In this document: positions 36,241 through 49,031 of the stretch, in pieces
Layout of the letters: each line of letters begins with the position of its first letter
How positions within the stretch are numbered: the first letter of the stretch is position 1
From: Margaritifera margaritifera
Lineage: Eukaryota > Mollusca > Bivalvia > Unionida > Margaritiferidae
Assembly: GCA_029931535.1 (NCBI GenBank)
Contig: JAQPZY010001517.1
Location: forward strand, 2,860,001 to 2,924,000
Reading direction: 5' to 3'
DNA length: 64,000 nucleotides
Program-made: the position numbers and the translations under genes
Notes under the pieces: generated by a model
The model's database searches: none
Seen by the model: only the letters and a program-made list of their open reading frames with translations
Told to the model about the DNA's origin: nothing

Positions 36241-36699
36241 CATTCCCTCATAATGTTTCTTAACATAAACAGCCTAAACAAAGCCATTAATGCATAAAAT
36301 GTCAGTCAAATTGATCTAGCTGCAGATTATAGATGTTATGCTCATTAAAGTGTGACCCTTTCCCATTTTCCTTGAATTGGTATGAACAGTGACAAACATT
36401 TTAAATTTAGGAAAAAAAAAATACATTTCAGAGTAAAATCTGTTTCTTTGATAATACTAACCCAATCATAATACTTGAGGAGTACATCCACTACATTGTA
36501 AATCCTGCCCTCCAATGCTAAAAAAGATGTTTGACACGTCTTTTTGTTTTGTTTGAGCAGCAAAAGTTCTAAAAAGTCATCTGCTTGCCTCGATGGAAGT
36601 CAAGCAAGAGTGATCTCCCTGTGGACATAGGGACTGGTGCCAAATCACATCAATCATCAGTTACTACTTGAGAGAATGTGCATACTCTTTGAGGGATGT

Positions 36700-37195
36700 A
36701 ACTGTGAGGAGGCACTGGGAGGGTGTGCCTATGCTATTTTATTATGGAGGCATTGGGAGGGTGTGCCCATGCTATTTTATTATGGAGGCACTGGGAGGGT
36801 GTGCCCATGCTATTTTATTATGGAGGCATTAGGAGGGTGTGCCCATGCTATTTTATTATGGAGGGATTGGGAGGGTGTGCCCATGCTATTTTATTATGGA
36901 GGCATTAGGAGAGTGTGCCCATGCTATTTTATTATGGAGGCATTGGGAGGGTGTGCCCATGCTATTTTATTATGGAGGCATTGGAAGGGTGTGCCCATGC
37001 TATTTTATTATGGAGGCATTGGGAGGGTGTGCCCATGCTATTTTATTATGGAGGCATTGGGAGGGTGTGCCCATGCTTTTTTATTATGGAGGCACTGGGA
37101 GGGTGTGCTCATGCTATTTTATTATGGAGGCACTGGGAGGGTGTGCCCATGCTATTTTATTATGGAGGCATTGGAAGGGTGTGCCCATGCTTTTT
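36700..37195. repeat. 38-bp minisatellite, ~13 copies
   Basis: Unit GAGGCATTGGGAGGGTGTGC, CCATGCTATTTTATTATG, nearly identical copies. Frames of 120-194 codons across it are repeat artefacts. Confidence 0.96.
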
Positions 37196-37419
37196 ATTAC
37201 ATCTGGGTAAGTATTATATAAGAAACATATTTTACTCCAAAAATTGGTTTCTTCTTCCAGTACATTACTCGATCATGATATGTTAGGAGAATATGTCAGA
37301 GGCAGAAGGAATTACATCCCCTTGTCCCAAATTTGGTTCTGTTTCTGGTCTCTTAATGTATGTCAGCACTATAATTATCTGAGATACAGGCAGGGTTGCA
37401 TGGTCAATGAATGGACACA

Positions 37420-39000
37420 GTTTAGAGAACAATTGTTACTCCCAACAGTCCAGCAGAAGCAGAGTAACTTGCATTGTTACAAAGCTGCTGAGCAACCTGG
37501 GCAGATAGCATGTTGTGCTGCTGACATAGGTTCCAATAGGTTGAACTGAACACTTTGGGATGAAAGGTCTCATAGGTAAAAGCTGGAGAATGTCCTCTCT
37601 GACCTCCATCCCATGGCTTGAATGACATCAAATCCTGCTGTGACTGAAAGGTATTCATTAAAGCCTTCATCTCCTGGAGGTTGAAAGGTGTAGATAAATC
37701 CTAACAATGCCAAACCCTGCTCACTGGAAAGGAGGGCAGGAGTTGGTTACAGTAGCCAGTTGTGCTGGCATCTGAGAAGATCAGGATTTCTGACAGTTGA
37801 TCTAAAAAAGTTTAGCCATATTGATAACACTCAAGAGGTTAGGAAATTCTCAACTGAACATTTGACTCCATTCAGATGGGGATACCACTGAGGTGATCCT
37901 CAAGAGACATTCTTGGGGATTATAAACCACATGCCGAGATGAATGAAGTACATTGACATAATGAGATGGGACTTTTTTCCTTGCTGACAATAAATACAAG
38001 ATGAAGCAAGAGGAAAACAAAAGGTTGCTCACCTTTTGCTTTTGGAGGTTGTTGTCCAGGTAGTTTGGAGTCACAGATATCTTGGTGGTTCTGAAGTGAG
38101 GCTCAAATCTTGACATGATTCCTGTGAAGACCCAGGTATCTGTAAAGTCCACACTCTGAACAGCATTTTGGACTGATTGCAGGGTCTCTGTGCTGATCTT
38201 AGGTACCCAAAAGTGTTGGTTGAGACAGCTTAAATAAAGGAAGGGTCTTGAATAGAATGTTGGTGGGTTTATGTTGTGAATGAACTTGACTGCCCTTTTT
38301 AATCTGGAGAGTGCTTATTTCTTACAAGAGCCATGGGTCATCTGGTAAGAGTCTCTTCCAGTGTTTTGCACTTTCCCCCCTCCCACCAGGATACTGGAAA
38401 AGGACAGCATGGGTATGGCATCATTTGTTGCAGAAGGGCTCCTGGGTGGGTGGGGGTAAGAAGCTGAGTTGAAACAGGTCCTTCTCTCCCATGTCTTGTC
38501 ATCAATTGCTCTGGGAAACTGGGTCCTCACTGAGAAGTAGGGTTTTAAGGGAGGGTTTTTCCTATTGGTGAGCCCTTGAGGGTTCCTTTCCACTTCTCTG
38601 GTCCCTCTTGGGGAATGAAGGCTGTTTTCTGGGTTGCTGGGCCTGCTCAAGGTTTTCCTCATTGGTAGCATGTTTTGCAACCTCCTCTATCAGGCTGTGG
38701 AACAGGAGGTTGGAGGATAAGAGGGTGTAATCCAAGGATGGTGTTGAGATGCTAGCAGAGCAGACATGCATGGAAAGGTATCTCTCTCCATGAGCTGGAG
38801 ATTGACGGAAGCAGCAATGGCATTAGAAAGTGATTGTTGAGTTATCCTGTTGAGTACACATGTCATACATGAAACTGACTCCCAAGCATGTCTGTTGGCA
38901 GGGTTCTCAATGGAGGGGTCTGGGCTATACAAAGATTGCTGATATAGAGCCACTGAGACCAAGCTGAGCATGGAGCCATGATGGTCTCCCATCCTTATTC
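37420..39000 (-). pseudogene. Decayed DIRS-like (tyrosine recombinase) retrotransposon fragment
   Basis: Minus-strand pieces in several frames resemble the second half of a DIRS-type gag and the reverse transcriptase/RNase H of that group: SCMTCVLNRITQQSLSNAIA (about 38860), then VGG..AKHWKRLLPDDPWLL (about 38330-38390), and ILIFSDASTTGY with NLQEMKALMNTFQ (about 37620-37785). The VGG...W...DPW.L and DAS...G...NLQE.KAL patterns are those I associate with DIRS elements. Frameshifts and stops break it throughout. Base composition is richer in GC than the flanks. No intact open frame, no tyrosine recombinase seen; assignment is tentative. Same orientation as DROSHA, inside intron 6. Confidence 0.55.
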
Positions 39001-39389
39001 AAACCAGAGAAAGGAAATGTCACTAGTAAGGTTTAAATGATACCCCATACAATTAATACATGTGGGATGATTACCATCTGAATCTCTTACATACCCAACA
39101 TTTAATCTTGCCCATTGTTGTTGATACCTATAATTTGAGCAAAGCAATAGCATATACAGGTGAAATGAATCAAGTGTCGCACAGACATTTTTGTGAAGTG
39201 AATGCTATGAATTAGGATAAATTGAGATAAACAGCATAAAACATTACAGAAATGATCTTATTGCTAGGAATAAATTATAATTTACAAGACAGAAACGGTA
39301 GAGTAATGAGACGAATTAAAAGAACTATAAACCATAAGGCGGGCAATTAAGATGGTGCAGGTTAGCTTATCATATGATGAAGTTAGACA

Positions 39390-39545
39390 ACTTAAGTGCA
39401 AAATATTCATCTGTGATAATAACAGAGCAAGGTTTAGAAGAAAAAAGGTGGAGTATACTTCTCTGAGGTGAAGTACAAAATATTCATCTATGATAATAAC
39501 AGAGCAGGCTTTAAAACAAAATGGGTGGAGTATACTTCCCTGTGG
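39390..39545. repeat. ~80-bp direct repeat, 2 copies
   Basis: AGTGCAAAATATTCATCTGT, GATAATAACAGAGCA and GGTGGAGTATACTTC occur twice about 76 bp apart. Confidence 0.85.
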
Positions 39546-40554
39546 TGAGAAAACTCAGAAGGATTGTTCAAAATGGTGAAAAGGAACAGAGTGGAAGGTA
39601 TCTGTAAGGCTTCTTGCGACAGTGTGCTGACCTAGCATGAGCGGAAGGAGAAACTGATAACTGACTGGATTTGGTGCCAATCCCTCTATCCAAGGGGGGA
39701 CAACTCTTGCCTGACATGTCTGGGAAAGCAGACACCACTTTTAGCACTACTGTTGCTAAAACGAGCCAAATGGCATAGTGAATGTCTTTATTAGCTTGGG
39801 AGGACAGGATTTGCGAGGAAGTGGAAGTACTCTTAACGTACTGTTATCAGGTAATGTATTTTAAGAAGAACGTGTAACCATAATTTAACATCATATGTTT
39901 GCAAATATCTACTTGTGTGACCCAAATATTATGTGTATCCTTTCTACTGCCTTACAGGGCAGGGCATAAAAACCAATCAGAAGTTCCACAGTACACATGA
40001 GGTGCTTCTGTGCATGTCAAAAGAAGAATGAAATGCTCAAGAGTTTACACATATTACATAATAAACAAGTGTTCATCAATTGACCCTTTGTTACTTTTTA
40101 TTGTTGTCTTAAACTAAATCCATTATCTAATTGACTACATGAGAAACCAAACTGTAAAAATTGATTACATAGCTCACCTCTACGTTTACTAGTTTCCAGT
40201 AGCCTTTGTAAACATTATCATACAGTAAGCAAATTCAGACTAAAATGATCTTGGCCCCTTTTCTAACCCCCAATTTTTTTTGCAATCTTCTATCTTTACA
40301 TTTGAATTTTTAATCATTTTAAAACTTCAAATGTTATATTTTAATTGGCACTATATAGCCAGTATTTTGCTGACATATTTTGAAATCACCTACCTACATA
40401 CATAGCCACCTACCTACCTACCTACAAACCATGAAAAACATAAAACAATTAAAAAGAGCATTCTTTTCCATGATATCAAAATAGTGGTACTATAATGAGT
40501 TAATACAAACCATAGATTAATGTTGCTTTTTTTATCACTGTTTGCCCCTTGAAG
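39546..40554. other. Intron 6, low-copy part
   Basis: AT-rich; contains CTACCTACC-type short repeats at 40390-40427. No gene seen. Confidence 0.45.
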
Positions 40555-41600
40555 CCCGATTTTACTGAGTTAAAGTCACTGAAGCATGAAATATAGATCA
40601 CAGAGACCTCTTTTTGCAAGAATGATGCACCCACTCATCAAGTTTCACAATTCTAGGTAGGATAGTATACATATAACATACCAAAAACTCCTGTCGTCAT
40701 GAACTAAATGCAAAAATTTAACCAAAGCCAGTAAAAGATGAAATATATAGGTCATGATAAGTCTCTTTTGTTGTGTGATAGTAACAACGATGCAAATCAT
40801 CATCAATTTTATGATTCTAGCATGAATAGTGCCTGAGAAATGAACAGCAAACAAAATTCAATCCAAGTCAGTGAAGTGTACAATATGGACCATAATATCC
40901 TACTACTGAAATGAGGGAGTAGTGCGTATCAAAATGCATGCCCATGTTTCATGATCTAGATTGAATAGTATGTACACAGCATGCCAAAAACCTATGAGGT
41001 CAAGAGCTAAAGGCACAAAACTTAACCTAAGCCAGTGAAATATGATATATAGGTCACAGTGACATTTTGGTATGGGTGTAACACTAAGAGAAATCTATAC
41101 AATCATCTAGTTTAAATTATTAAAAAGCATGAACAGTAAAAACATCAAATTGAACCAAAGTTAGTGAAATGTGAAATATGGGTCACAGTGACCTACTTTT
41201 AAGATGAGGGTGTAGTCCTCAAGATGCATCTCTCACCAATTTCATAATTCCAGTTATAACAGCATTATACAGTAGATAAAAGCCACTCTGATGATATGAT
41301 ATGTCTGTGGTACCAAATGAGATGCATACATTCATCTAGTTTGATTATTCTACCATTAACAGAGCTGGAGAAATAAACTTAAAACAAAATTTAACCAAAG
41401 TCAGTGAAGCTTGAAATATAGACATCATGACCTACTTTTGTGATGTGGGTGTAGTGCTCATCAAGATGCATCCCCTCACTAAGTTTCATGAATCTAGGTA
41501 TACCAGTATGTATACAGGGTGCAAAAAAACTATTTGGTCATGAGTTAAATGCAGTGTGCACAAAACCTGAGCTAAATGCAAAACCTTAACCTTAAAATGT
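40555..41600 (+). repeat. Degenerate dispersed repeat, ~140-165-bp units, about six
   Basis: Recurring words GTCAGTGAAGTGTGAAATAT, AGGTCACAGTGACCTACTTT, ATGAGGGTGTAGTGCTCA, TCAAGATGCATC and CAAGTTTCATGATTCTAG. Units vary from about 130 to 170 bp and are 60-80 percent alike by eye. Confidence 0.7.
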
Positions 41601-41858
41601 GTAACTAGACAGCCCTCTCAGCCTCTTTCCTGTGAAGTGGGTGCTATGAAACCCACTCCAAACTGTTGCCTAGAACCTAGAAAGAAAGAATGGTTGACAT
41701 TGAGTCACAGTGTACATATATGTATGCTTTTATATCTGTGCAAATGCTGATCCTCATGCTGATGTTGGGTGTACATAATATACAACAGCTTACTTCTACT
41801 TATTGAGGTGACCTAAATATTGTTTCTTTTTTCATACCATACTATCTACCTTTACCTA
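41601..41858. other. Intron 6, end nearest exon 6
   Basis: No array or gene; lies between the degenerate repeat and the exon 6 donor. Confidence 0.4.
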
Positions 41859-41859
41859 C

Positions 41860-41980
41860 CTTGTAACAAATTCTACAACAGCATCTCCAAGGAATTCAAG
41901 TCTCTCATTGTGGGGTACTTCTGATGGTGTGTCCTCCTTCTGCCCCATTTTGGCCATGATGTACATCAAAATATTGATTC
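41860..41980 (-). CDS. DROSHA: Drosha window exon 6 (RNase III domain a signature)
   Basis: 121 nt; two bases complete a glycine codon from exon 5, then 39 codons plus two bases. It carries the RNase III family signature NERLEFLGDAVVEF, whose aspartate (human D969) is one of the metal-binding acids of domain a. The preceding INILMYIMAKMGQKEDTPSE segment matches the N-x-L-I-x-I-M-x-x-x-G-x...PS spacer of Drosha. The acceptor is TTGAATTCAG and the donor AG|GTAGGT. Intron 6 downstream (6.3 kb) contains the DIRS-like relic and the 38-bp array. Confidence 0.97.
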
Positions 41981-42237
41981 CTGAATTGAAAAAAAAATTC
42001 ATATTTCTATACACAGTGCCATCCACCCCTTACACCTTCACCACTTCTGCAATGAAACTGGCATCTTGTATAAACAATGTAGCCTATTATATTAGGTACA
42101 AATGAATTAATGATACACACTACAAATTCTGTACTTTTTAAAGACCCTGTTATATTTCCACTTCAGGTAAAAGACACTTGTAAGTGTGTATCATTTCCAT
42201 GGGAATTAGTCATAGAAATAAAAATCATAAAACAATA

Positions 42238-42432
42238 ATACTCTAGGAGGATAAAGTAATCAATATGTTTTATAATACAACTAACTACAAATGTGTTCAT
42301 GAAACTGGACAGATGGACATTTATGATGTGATATAATAAGAGGATAAAGTAATCAATATGTTGTATAATACAATTAACTACAAATATGTTCATGAAACAT
42401 TACAGATAAACATTTATGGTGTGACATAATAA
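42238..42432. repeat. ~105-bp tandem duplication
   Basis: AGGATAAAGTAATCAATATG, TATAATACAATTAACTACAA, ATATGTTCATGAAAC and ACATTTATG.TGTGA occur twice in intron 5. Confidence 0.88.
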
Positions 42433-43398
42433 GAAGTATGGCATGGGGTTCTGAACTGTTGATACTGTGGTTCATTCTTACCAACAAAGCTTGCAATACA
42501 TTTCCAAGCTCATGAATATATAAGAAGGGGTGGATATGTGTTAGAATTTCTACAAACATTTATGACAATTAGTGCAAACCATTAAAAAATATACACATAC
42601 ACATATCCATGGTGCTGTGACCCTGTCAAAAGAAGTAGAAGTGTTTCCTCCTCTACTGAATTAAAAATATTTTGAAATGTGTTCATGAATATGGATGCCC
42701 TACCACAGCACCTTAAAAATGATCAAAAACTCAAAACTTTACCAGGAGATGGGGACAGACAATGGTAGCAATATATGCACCACAACTGTCATAGTGGGGT
42801 ATAAACATACCAAAAATGTTACAGTACTGGACTTAAGAGAATATCATGACTATATTTTTAAGGCAATTATATTTCAGAATATTTACTGCCTTTTAGCAAT
42901 TTTAGTAACAGTAGGGGTAAGAAAGGACCTGCGATTCCTTACCTAGCTATGTGCTTGGTTCATGTACCTCAAACTGTTTTAAAGACCATCTCTTTAAAAA
43001 ACTACCTGCCTTTAAAGACTACAAAATATGATTCTATATTTAATACTTTACATGTTAAAAATGAGCTATAGTATTAAAGGTCAGTTTATCATCAGAGACC
43101 ACTTTTGAGCTTTCCATATTTGGTCTATCAAGTTTTTGAAATTTCCATTGCCCATTGCTCAGGGTAAGTTAATTTTGACATAAGCAAGCAAATATCCAGA
43201 TACAGGCAACCCATTGGGAAAGAAAAAAAATGTGATAATATCTGTAACATCTGTAGGCATAGGAAGTGACAATTTTAAATGAAATTTTACCTGGCCTTGA
43301 GCAAGTTATTTTTTTACAAAAAATGTCAAAGGCTTGTCTCTTAAGAAAGGTTCTACTGCACTGATCACTGAAGAAATTAACATGCCTAATAAACATAC
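42433..43398. other. Intron 5, low-copy part
   Basis: AT-rich, no exon recognised between exons 5 and 6, and none is missing from the protein. Confidence 0.55.
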
Positions 43399-43537
43399 CC
43401 TTTTTCCGAGTGTGAGAGTAGTGAATTCTCTTGTCTCCATACAGAGGCTGCCGACTACCACAGTTGGACAAGGAATTTCTGGCATGGTCTGGGTTGGTTC
43501 CAAAATTCACTTTATTGGAGGAATGTGTCAAGGCAAG
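43399..43537 (-). CDS. DROSHA: Drosha window exon 5 (RNase III domain a)
   Basis: 139 nt; 46 codons plus one base. It encodes LALTHSSNKVNFGTNPDHAR followed by NSLSNCGSRQPLYGDKRIHY and SHTRKK. The invariant LA-T-H-S/P-S....FG-NPDHARNSLSNCG-RQP-YGD+ block is diagnostic of Drosha RNase III domain a and absent from Dicer. The acceptor is AATGTTTCAG and the donor GTATGT at 43393-43398. It is the most strongly conserved exon in the window. An open frame on the opposite strand here (43334-43573) is only its shadow. Confidence 0.97.
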
Positions 43538-43689
43538 CTGAAACATTTTAATACCAGCCTGCTAGATATGTAGTAAACCTATACAAAGCAAGAATCCACT
43601 GCATTTAAAGCCAGTATTGGATCACAAATGTGAAAACTGAGTGTGTAGACTTTGTTTTTCTTATGTGTAATAAAGCATTATATGCTTTA

Positions 43690-46600
43690 TAGGCTAAAAT
43701 GTAACATTAAAAATGTTCAGTAATATGATCTCAATTACATATGGACACTTTGGACATTATAGACATCTTTCAGTAATATGATCTGAATTACATTTGGATA
43801 CCTTGGGCATTATATAATTTTACACAGTGTGACATAACATAGTAATATGATCTGAATCACATTTGGATACCTTGGGCATTATATAATTTTACACAGTGTG
43901 ACATAACATAGTAATATGATCTGAATTACATTTGGATATATTGGGCATTATATAATTTTACACAGTGTGACATAACATAGTAATATGATCTGATTCACAT
44001 TTGGATACCTTGGGCATTATATAATTTTACACTGTGTGACATAACATAGTAATATGATCTGAATCACATTTGGATACCTTGGGCATTATATAATTTTACA
44101 CAGTGTGACATAACATAGTAATATGATCTGAATTACATTTGGATATCTTGGGCATTATATAATTTTACACAGTGTGACATAACATAGTAATATGATCTGA
44201 ATCCCATTTTGATACCTTGGGCATTATATAATTTTACACTGTGTGACATAACATAATAATATGATCTGAATCACATTTGGATATCTTGGGCATTATAATT
44301 ATACACAGTGTGACATAACATAGTAATATGATCTGAATCACATTTGGATATCTTGGGCATTATATAATTTTACACTGTGTGACATAACATAGTAATATGA
44401 TCTGAATCACATTTGGATATCTTGGGCATTATATAATTTTACACAGTGTGACATAACATAGTAATATGATCTGAATCACATTTGGATACCTTGGGCATTA
44501 TATAATTTTACAGTGTGACATAACATAGTAATATGATCTGCATTACATTTGGATATCATGGGCATTATATAATTTTACACAGTGTGACATAACATAGTAA
44601 TATGATCTGAATCACATTTGGATACCTTGGGCATTATATAATTTTACACTGTGTGACATAACATAATAATATGATCTGAATTACATTTGGATATCTTGGG
44701 CATTATAATTATACACAGTGTGACATAACATAGTAATATGATCTGAATCACATTTGGATAACTTGGGCATTATATAATTTTACACAGTGTGACATAACAG
44801 TAATATGATCTGAATCACATTTGGACACCTTGGGCATTATATAATTTTACACAGTGTGACATAACATAATAATATGATCTGAATTACATTTGGATATCTT
44901 GGGCATTATATAATTTTACACTGTGTGACTTAACATAGTAATATGATCTGAATTACATTTGGATATATTGGGCATTATATAATTTTACACTGTGTGACAT
45001 AACATAGTAATATGATCTGAATCAGATTTGGATATCTTGGGCATTATATAATTTTACACAGTGTGACATAACATAGTAATATGATCTGAATCACATTTGG
45101 ACACCTTGGACATTATAATTTTACACAGTGTGACATAACATAGTAATATGATCTGAATCACATTTGGATACCTTGGGCATTATATAATTTTACACAGTGT
45201 GACATAACATAGTAATATGATCTGAATCACATTTGGATATCTTGGCCATTATATAATTTTACACAGTGTGACATAACATAGTAATATGATCTGAATCCCA
45301 TTTTGATACCTTGGGCATTATATAATTTTACACTGTGTGACATAACATAGTAATATGATCTGATTCACATTTGGATATCTTGGGCATTATATAATTTTAC
45401 ACAGTGTGACATAACATAGTAATATGATCTGAATCCCATTTTGATACCTTGGGCATTATATAATTTTACACTGTGTGACATAACATAATAATATGATCTG
45501 AATCACATTTGGATATCTTGGGCATTATAATTATACACAGTGTGACATAACATAGTAATATGATCTGAATCACATTTGGACACCTTGGGCATTATAATTA
45601 TACACAGTGTGACATAACATAGTAATATAATCTGAATCACATTTGGATATCTTGGCCATTATATAATTTTACACCATGTGACATAACATAGTCATATGAT
45701 CTGATTCACATTTGGATACCTTGGGCATTATATAATTTTACACAGTGTGACATAACATAGTCATATGATCTGAATCACATTTGGATATCTTGGGCATTAT
45801 ATAATTTTTCACAGTGTGACATAACATAGTAATATAATCTGAATCACATTTGGATATTTTGGGCATTATATAATTTTACACTGTGTGACATAACATAATA
45901 ATATGATCTGAATCACATTTGGATATCTTGGGCATTATATAATTTTACACAGTGTGACATAACATAGTAATATAATCTGAATCACATTTGGACACCTTGG
46001 ACATTATAATTTTACACCATGTGACAAAACATATTACAATTATCTGAATTACATTTGGATATCTTGGACATTATAATTTTACACTGTGTGACATATCATA
46101 ATAATATGATCTAAATCACATTTGGATATCTTGGGCATTATATAATTTTACACTGTGTGACATAACATAATAATATTATCTGAATTACATTTGGATATCT
46201 TGAACATTATAATTTTACACTGTGTGACATAACATAATAATATGATCTAAATCACATTTGGATATCTTGGGCATTATATAATTTTACACTGTGTGACATA
46301 ACATAGTAATATAATCTGAATCACATTTGGATATCTTGGGCATTATATAATTTTACACTGTGTGACATAACATAATAATATGATCTGATTTGGATATATT
46401 CGGGCATTATATAATTTTACACTGTGTGACATCACATATTACTATGATCTGAATCACATTTGGATACTTTGGACATTATAATTTTACACATCACATATTA
46501 ATATGACATGATGTACATTTGGACACCTTGAACTTTATAATTTTACACTGTGACATCATATAGTAATATGATTTGAATTACATTTGGATGCTCTGGACAT

Positions 46601-46790
46601 TATAATTTTACACCGTGTCACATCAGATAGTAAATTTTTTTTAATTACATATGGATACCTCTGTACATCATACTTTACACTGTGTGATACCAGGTAGGAA
46701 TATGAACTGAACTGCATTTTGGACACATTGGACATTATACTTTTACACTGTGTGATATCATACAGCAATATTACATGTGACAATATAATA
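43690..46790. repeat. 69-bp minisatellite, ~44 copies, filling intron 4
   Basis: Unit AGTAATATGATCTGAATCAC, ATTTGGATATCTTGGGCATT, ATATAATTTTACACAGTGTG, ACATAACAT. Copies are highly alike in the centre and diverge and shorten toward 46400-46790. Variants AATCCCATTTTGATACC and ATTATAATTATACACAG recur in the same order (near 44206, 45295, 45430), indicating block duplications. The array makes up over 90 percent of intron 4 (43538-46878). Confidence 0.97.
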
Positions 46791-46878
46791 TCAATTATGT
46801 GAAATAACTTGATGAAATGTCATATACTATGACTTTCTGTGACACAAACTTATTTCAGTCTGAAGATGTTTATTTTAC

Positions 46879-46986
46879 CTGCAGAAGTCCTCTGTCCTTA
46901 AACTTGTAGTCCAGGATTGTCTCCAGATAGTCCAGGGATCCATGGAAGCGGAGGTGAACCAGTAACACAGGCAGAAGCATGGCATG
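46879..46986 (-). CDS. DROSHA: Drosha window exon 4 (RNase III domain a, N-terminal helices)
   Basis: 108 nt, phase 0 at both ends, 36 codons: HAMLLPVLLVHLRFHGSLDY then LETILDYKFKDRGLLQ. This is the helix that opens RNase III domain a, equivalent to the HAMMLPVL..H.R.H..L..L...I.Y.F.DR.LLQ pattern of animal Drosha. The acceptor is TTTTTCCCAG and the donor GTAAAA. Because it is a symmetric (0,0) exon and begins a block of four exons (4-7) totalling 468 nt, skipping or circularising the block would not shift the frame. The intron just downstream (intron 4) is almost wholly a 69-bp tandem array. Confidence 0.95.
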
Positions 46987-47324
46987 CTGGGAAAAATAGT
47001 AAGAATATCACTGAATATACAGTGTTTCTCCTATGAAAAACCTGGATGTTGGGTAGGTGGGGATGAGTGTGAGGTGCAGACTTGTAACTTTCTTAATAAG
47101 CTGAGGTAGAGTGGGTTAATCAATAAACAATGCTTTATTAATTAAAAAATGATCAAAGTTTTCAAAATGTGGTGATAAGCTCATCATAAAGTATTGAATT
47201 ATTACTGATGAGTTATAGTACTGATATCATCCTGTTTTAAGCTATTGATAAGGACATAAAACAAAGAAAGGCCCCATTCTGAAAATAACAATATTGTATT
47301 TGAAATTTGCGAGCAGTGAACATG

Positions 47325-47412
47325 GCTTCAACAGAGCTGGTAAAACAAGATACTGATGCTATTGAACAAGGCTTCAACAAAACTGGTAAAACAAGATATT
47401 AATGACAGTAAA
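47325..47412. repeat. ~51-bp direct repeat, 2 copies
   Basis: GGCTTCAACAGAGCTGGTAA and AACAAGATACTGATG repeat with few changes. Confidence 0.85.
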
Positions 47413-47513
47413 ACCATCATTAATGTTCTCAGATCCCAAATACAAGATTATTACGCTTTTCCCCCTTCTTATTCATTTTAAAAAACTTTGAGTAGAAGCT
47501 GTGAAAAATGATA

Positions 47514-49031
47514 CTGTAGTATCAAAACTTTTTTCGTGGGATACCAATTTTCGTGGATTTCATTGTTGCCCTGAACCATGAATTTAAAGAACCAAGAAAA
47601 AAGTAGGCACTATGATCAAGAAACCCCTCCGCCTTTTTTTTTTACTGTGTTTCATTACTAGAGACAAACAAAGCTATTTGATAATCAACATTATTTCTGT
47701 AATTTGGTTAAAAATATTAGCTTTTATACATGTCTATTTTATTTCCACCCTTTAAAAACAAGAATTATAAAAAGCATTTTATATTGCTTTAATGCACATG
47801 TATCTATACGGTATCCAGCAGCCATAATTTTCACTCATTGCCTTAAATCGATATATTGTGAGATAAGTGGGGATAGAGAGAAACGAGAAAGACTATAAGG
47901 TATTTAAACACTGTTATTACTGAAAATGAAAGAAAGAATAGGAAATGAAACTATAAATGAAAATTTGATATAATACTTATTCTTCATTCAAGTGAAAATG
48001 TCAAAAAATTTAAATCCTCATGAAAGCATGTCTCGTTTTATCCATGCATGCTTAATTCCAATGAATAACGTGACTGTAAAATACTAAAACTATTGCTTAA
48101 ATGACAGTCACTAACGAAACACTGTGTATGCACACTAATTATTTCTGAGTAGTGAAGCTCACACTTCACTCATTTCGGACAAAACCAATGAATCAATATT
48201 GCGTCACTCAAGTCGGCTGGTACACACAAATGTTTGTCGGGTACATAATCCTGAAATTGTTGAATTAAAGAAGCCCAGTATTTATAAAGCCATGAATAAT
48301 TAGGTCCGATCTTTCACACATTTTTGTGTGAGTCGCAATTATCCTTTCAGCATTAATCGGCTTCATTGATGACGTTTTAAGTAAAGTCTCGTGATTGGAG
48401 TTGGTTCGAACATGAGGTAGGTTCAAACAAAGGAGTGATTCCATTGTCTTTCAATTTAGTTAGCATCTTCACACTTTATAGACTCTGAACACATCAAATG
48501 TTGACACTGCTTGCTAATTGCATTGAGCAGTTAGTCACGTGTTTGGTTCACATGTGGAATGATGATATCATCCGAACCGACAGAAATCTAAGTTGAATTT
48601 TACCACTCTTAAGCCAGAGTGTTAACACCATAGTCGTCAGAAAGTAATTGATGGTGCAACTTTATGGACAGTGTTTTGAGGAAAAGATCATACACATGTA
48701 CTTTAATAACCAATTTGTAGCTTAGTGTCTGTTGGCTGTGTCAGTTTCCTTTCATGTTGAGTGAAAGTGATTTATCTTGACAAGTGTTTGATCTGTGCTC
48801 ATACAGGTGGTAGTAGTGTTCTAACCATTGTAGCAGCGGTCATTTATTGTCCTCACAGTTTTGTTCTTTTGTATTCTTCATTTAAGGTATTTGTTGAGGT
48901 TAATCCATAAATTAAATACCTACAAATATAAAAACACTGACAGGTAAAACCATGAATTTAAGTACCCACGAAAATGTCTTTTTTCTATAAACCACGAAAA
49001 TTGAGACCCAGGAAAATAAATAATACTACAG
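47514..49031 (-). mobile_element. Non-autonomous DNA transposon, copy 2 (complete, 1.5 kb)
   Basis: Both ends carry inverted termini: left TA|CTGTAGTATCAAAACTTT and CGTGGGATACCAATTTTCGTGG; right (reversed) CTGTAGTATTATTTATTTT and CAATTTTCGTGG. A TA flanks each end, consistent with a TA target-site duplication. No transposase. The inner sequence is the inverse of 33386-34770. Class II MITE-like element; superfamily not assigned, although TA duplication is typical of Tc1/mariner-like elements. Confidence 0.85.

Noticed and set aside
36637..37221. 194-codon plus-strand frame rich in Cys, Trp and Tyr
   Set aside because: 38-bp repeat read in successive frames; no independent evidence.
43334..43573. 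Plus-strand 79-codon frame
   Set aside because: Antisense shadow of exon 5, which has strong homology on the minus strand.
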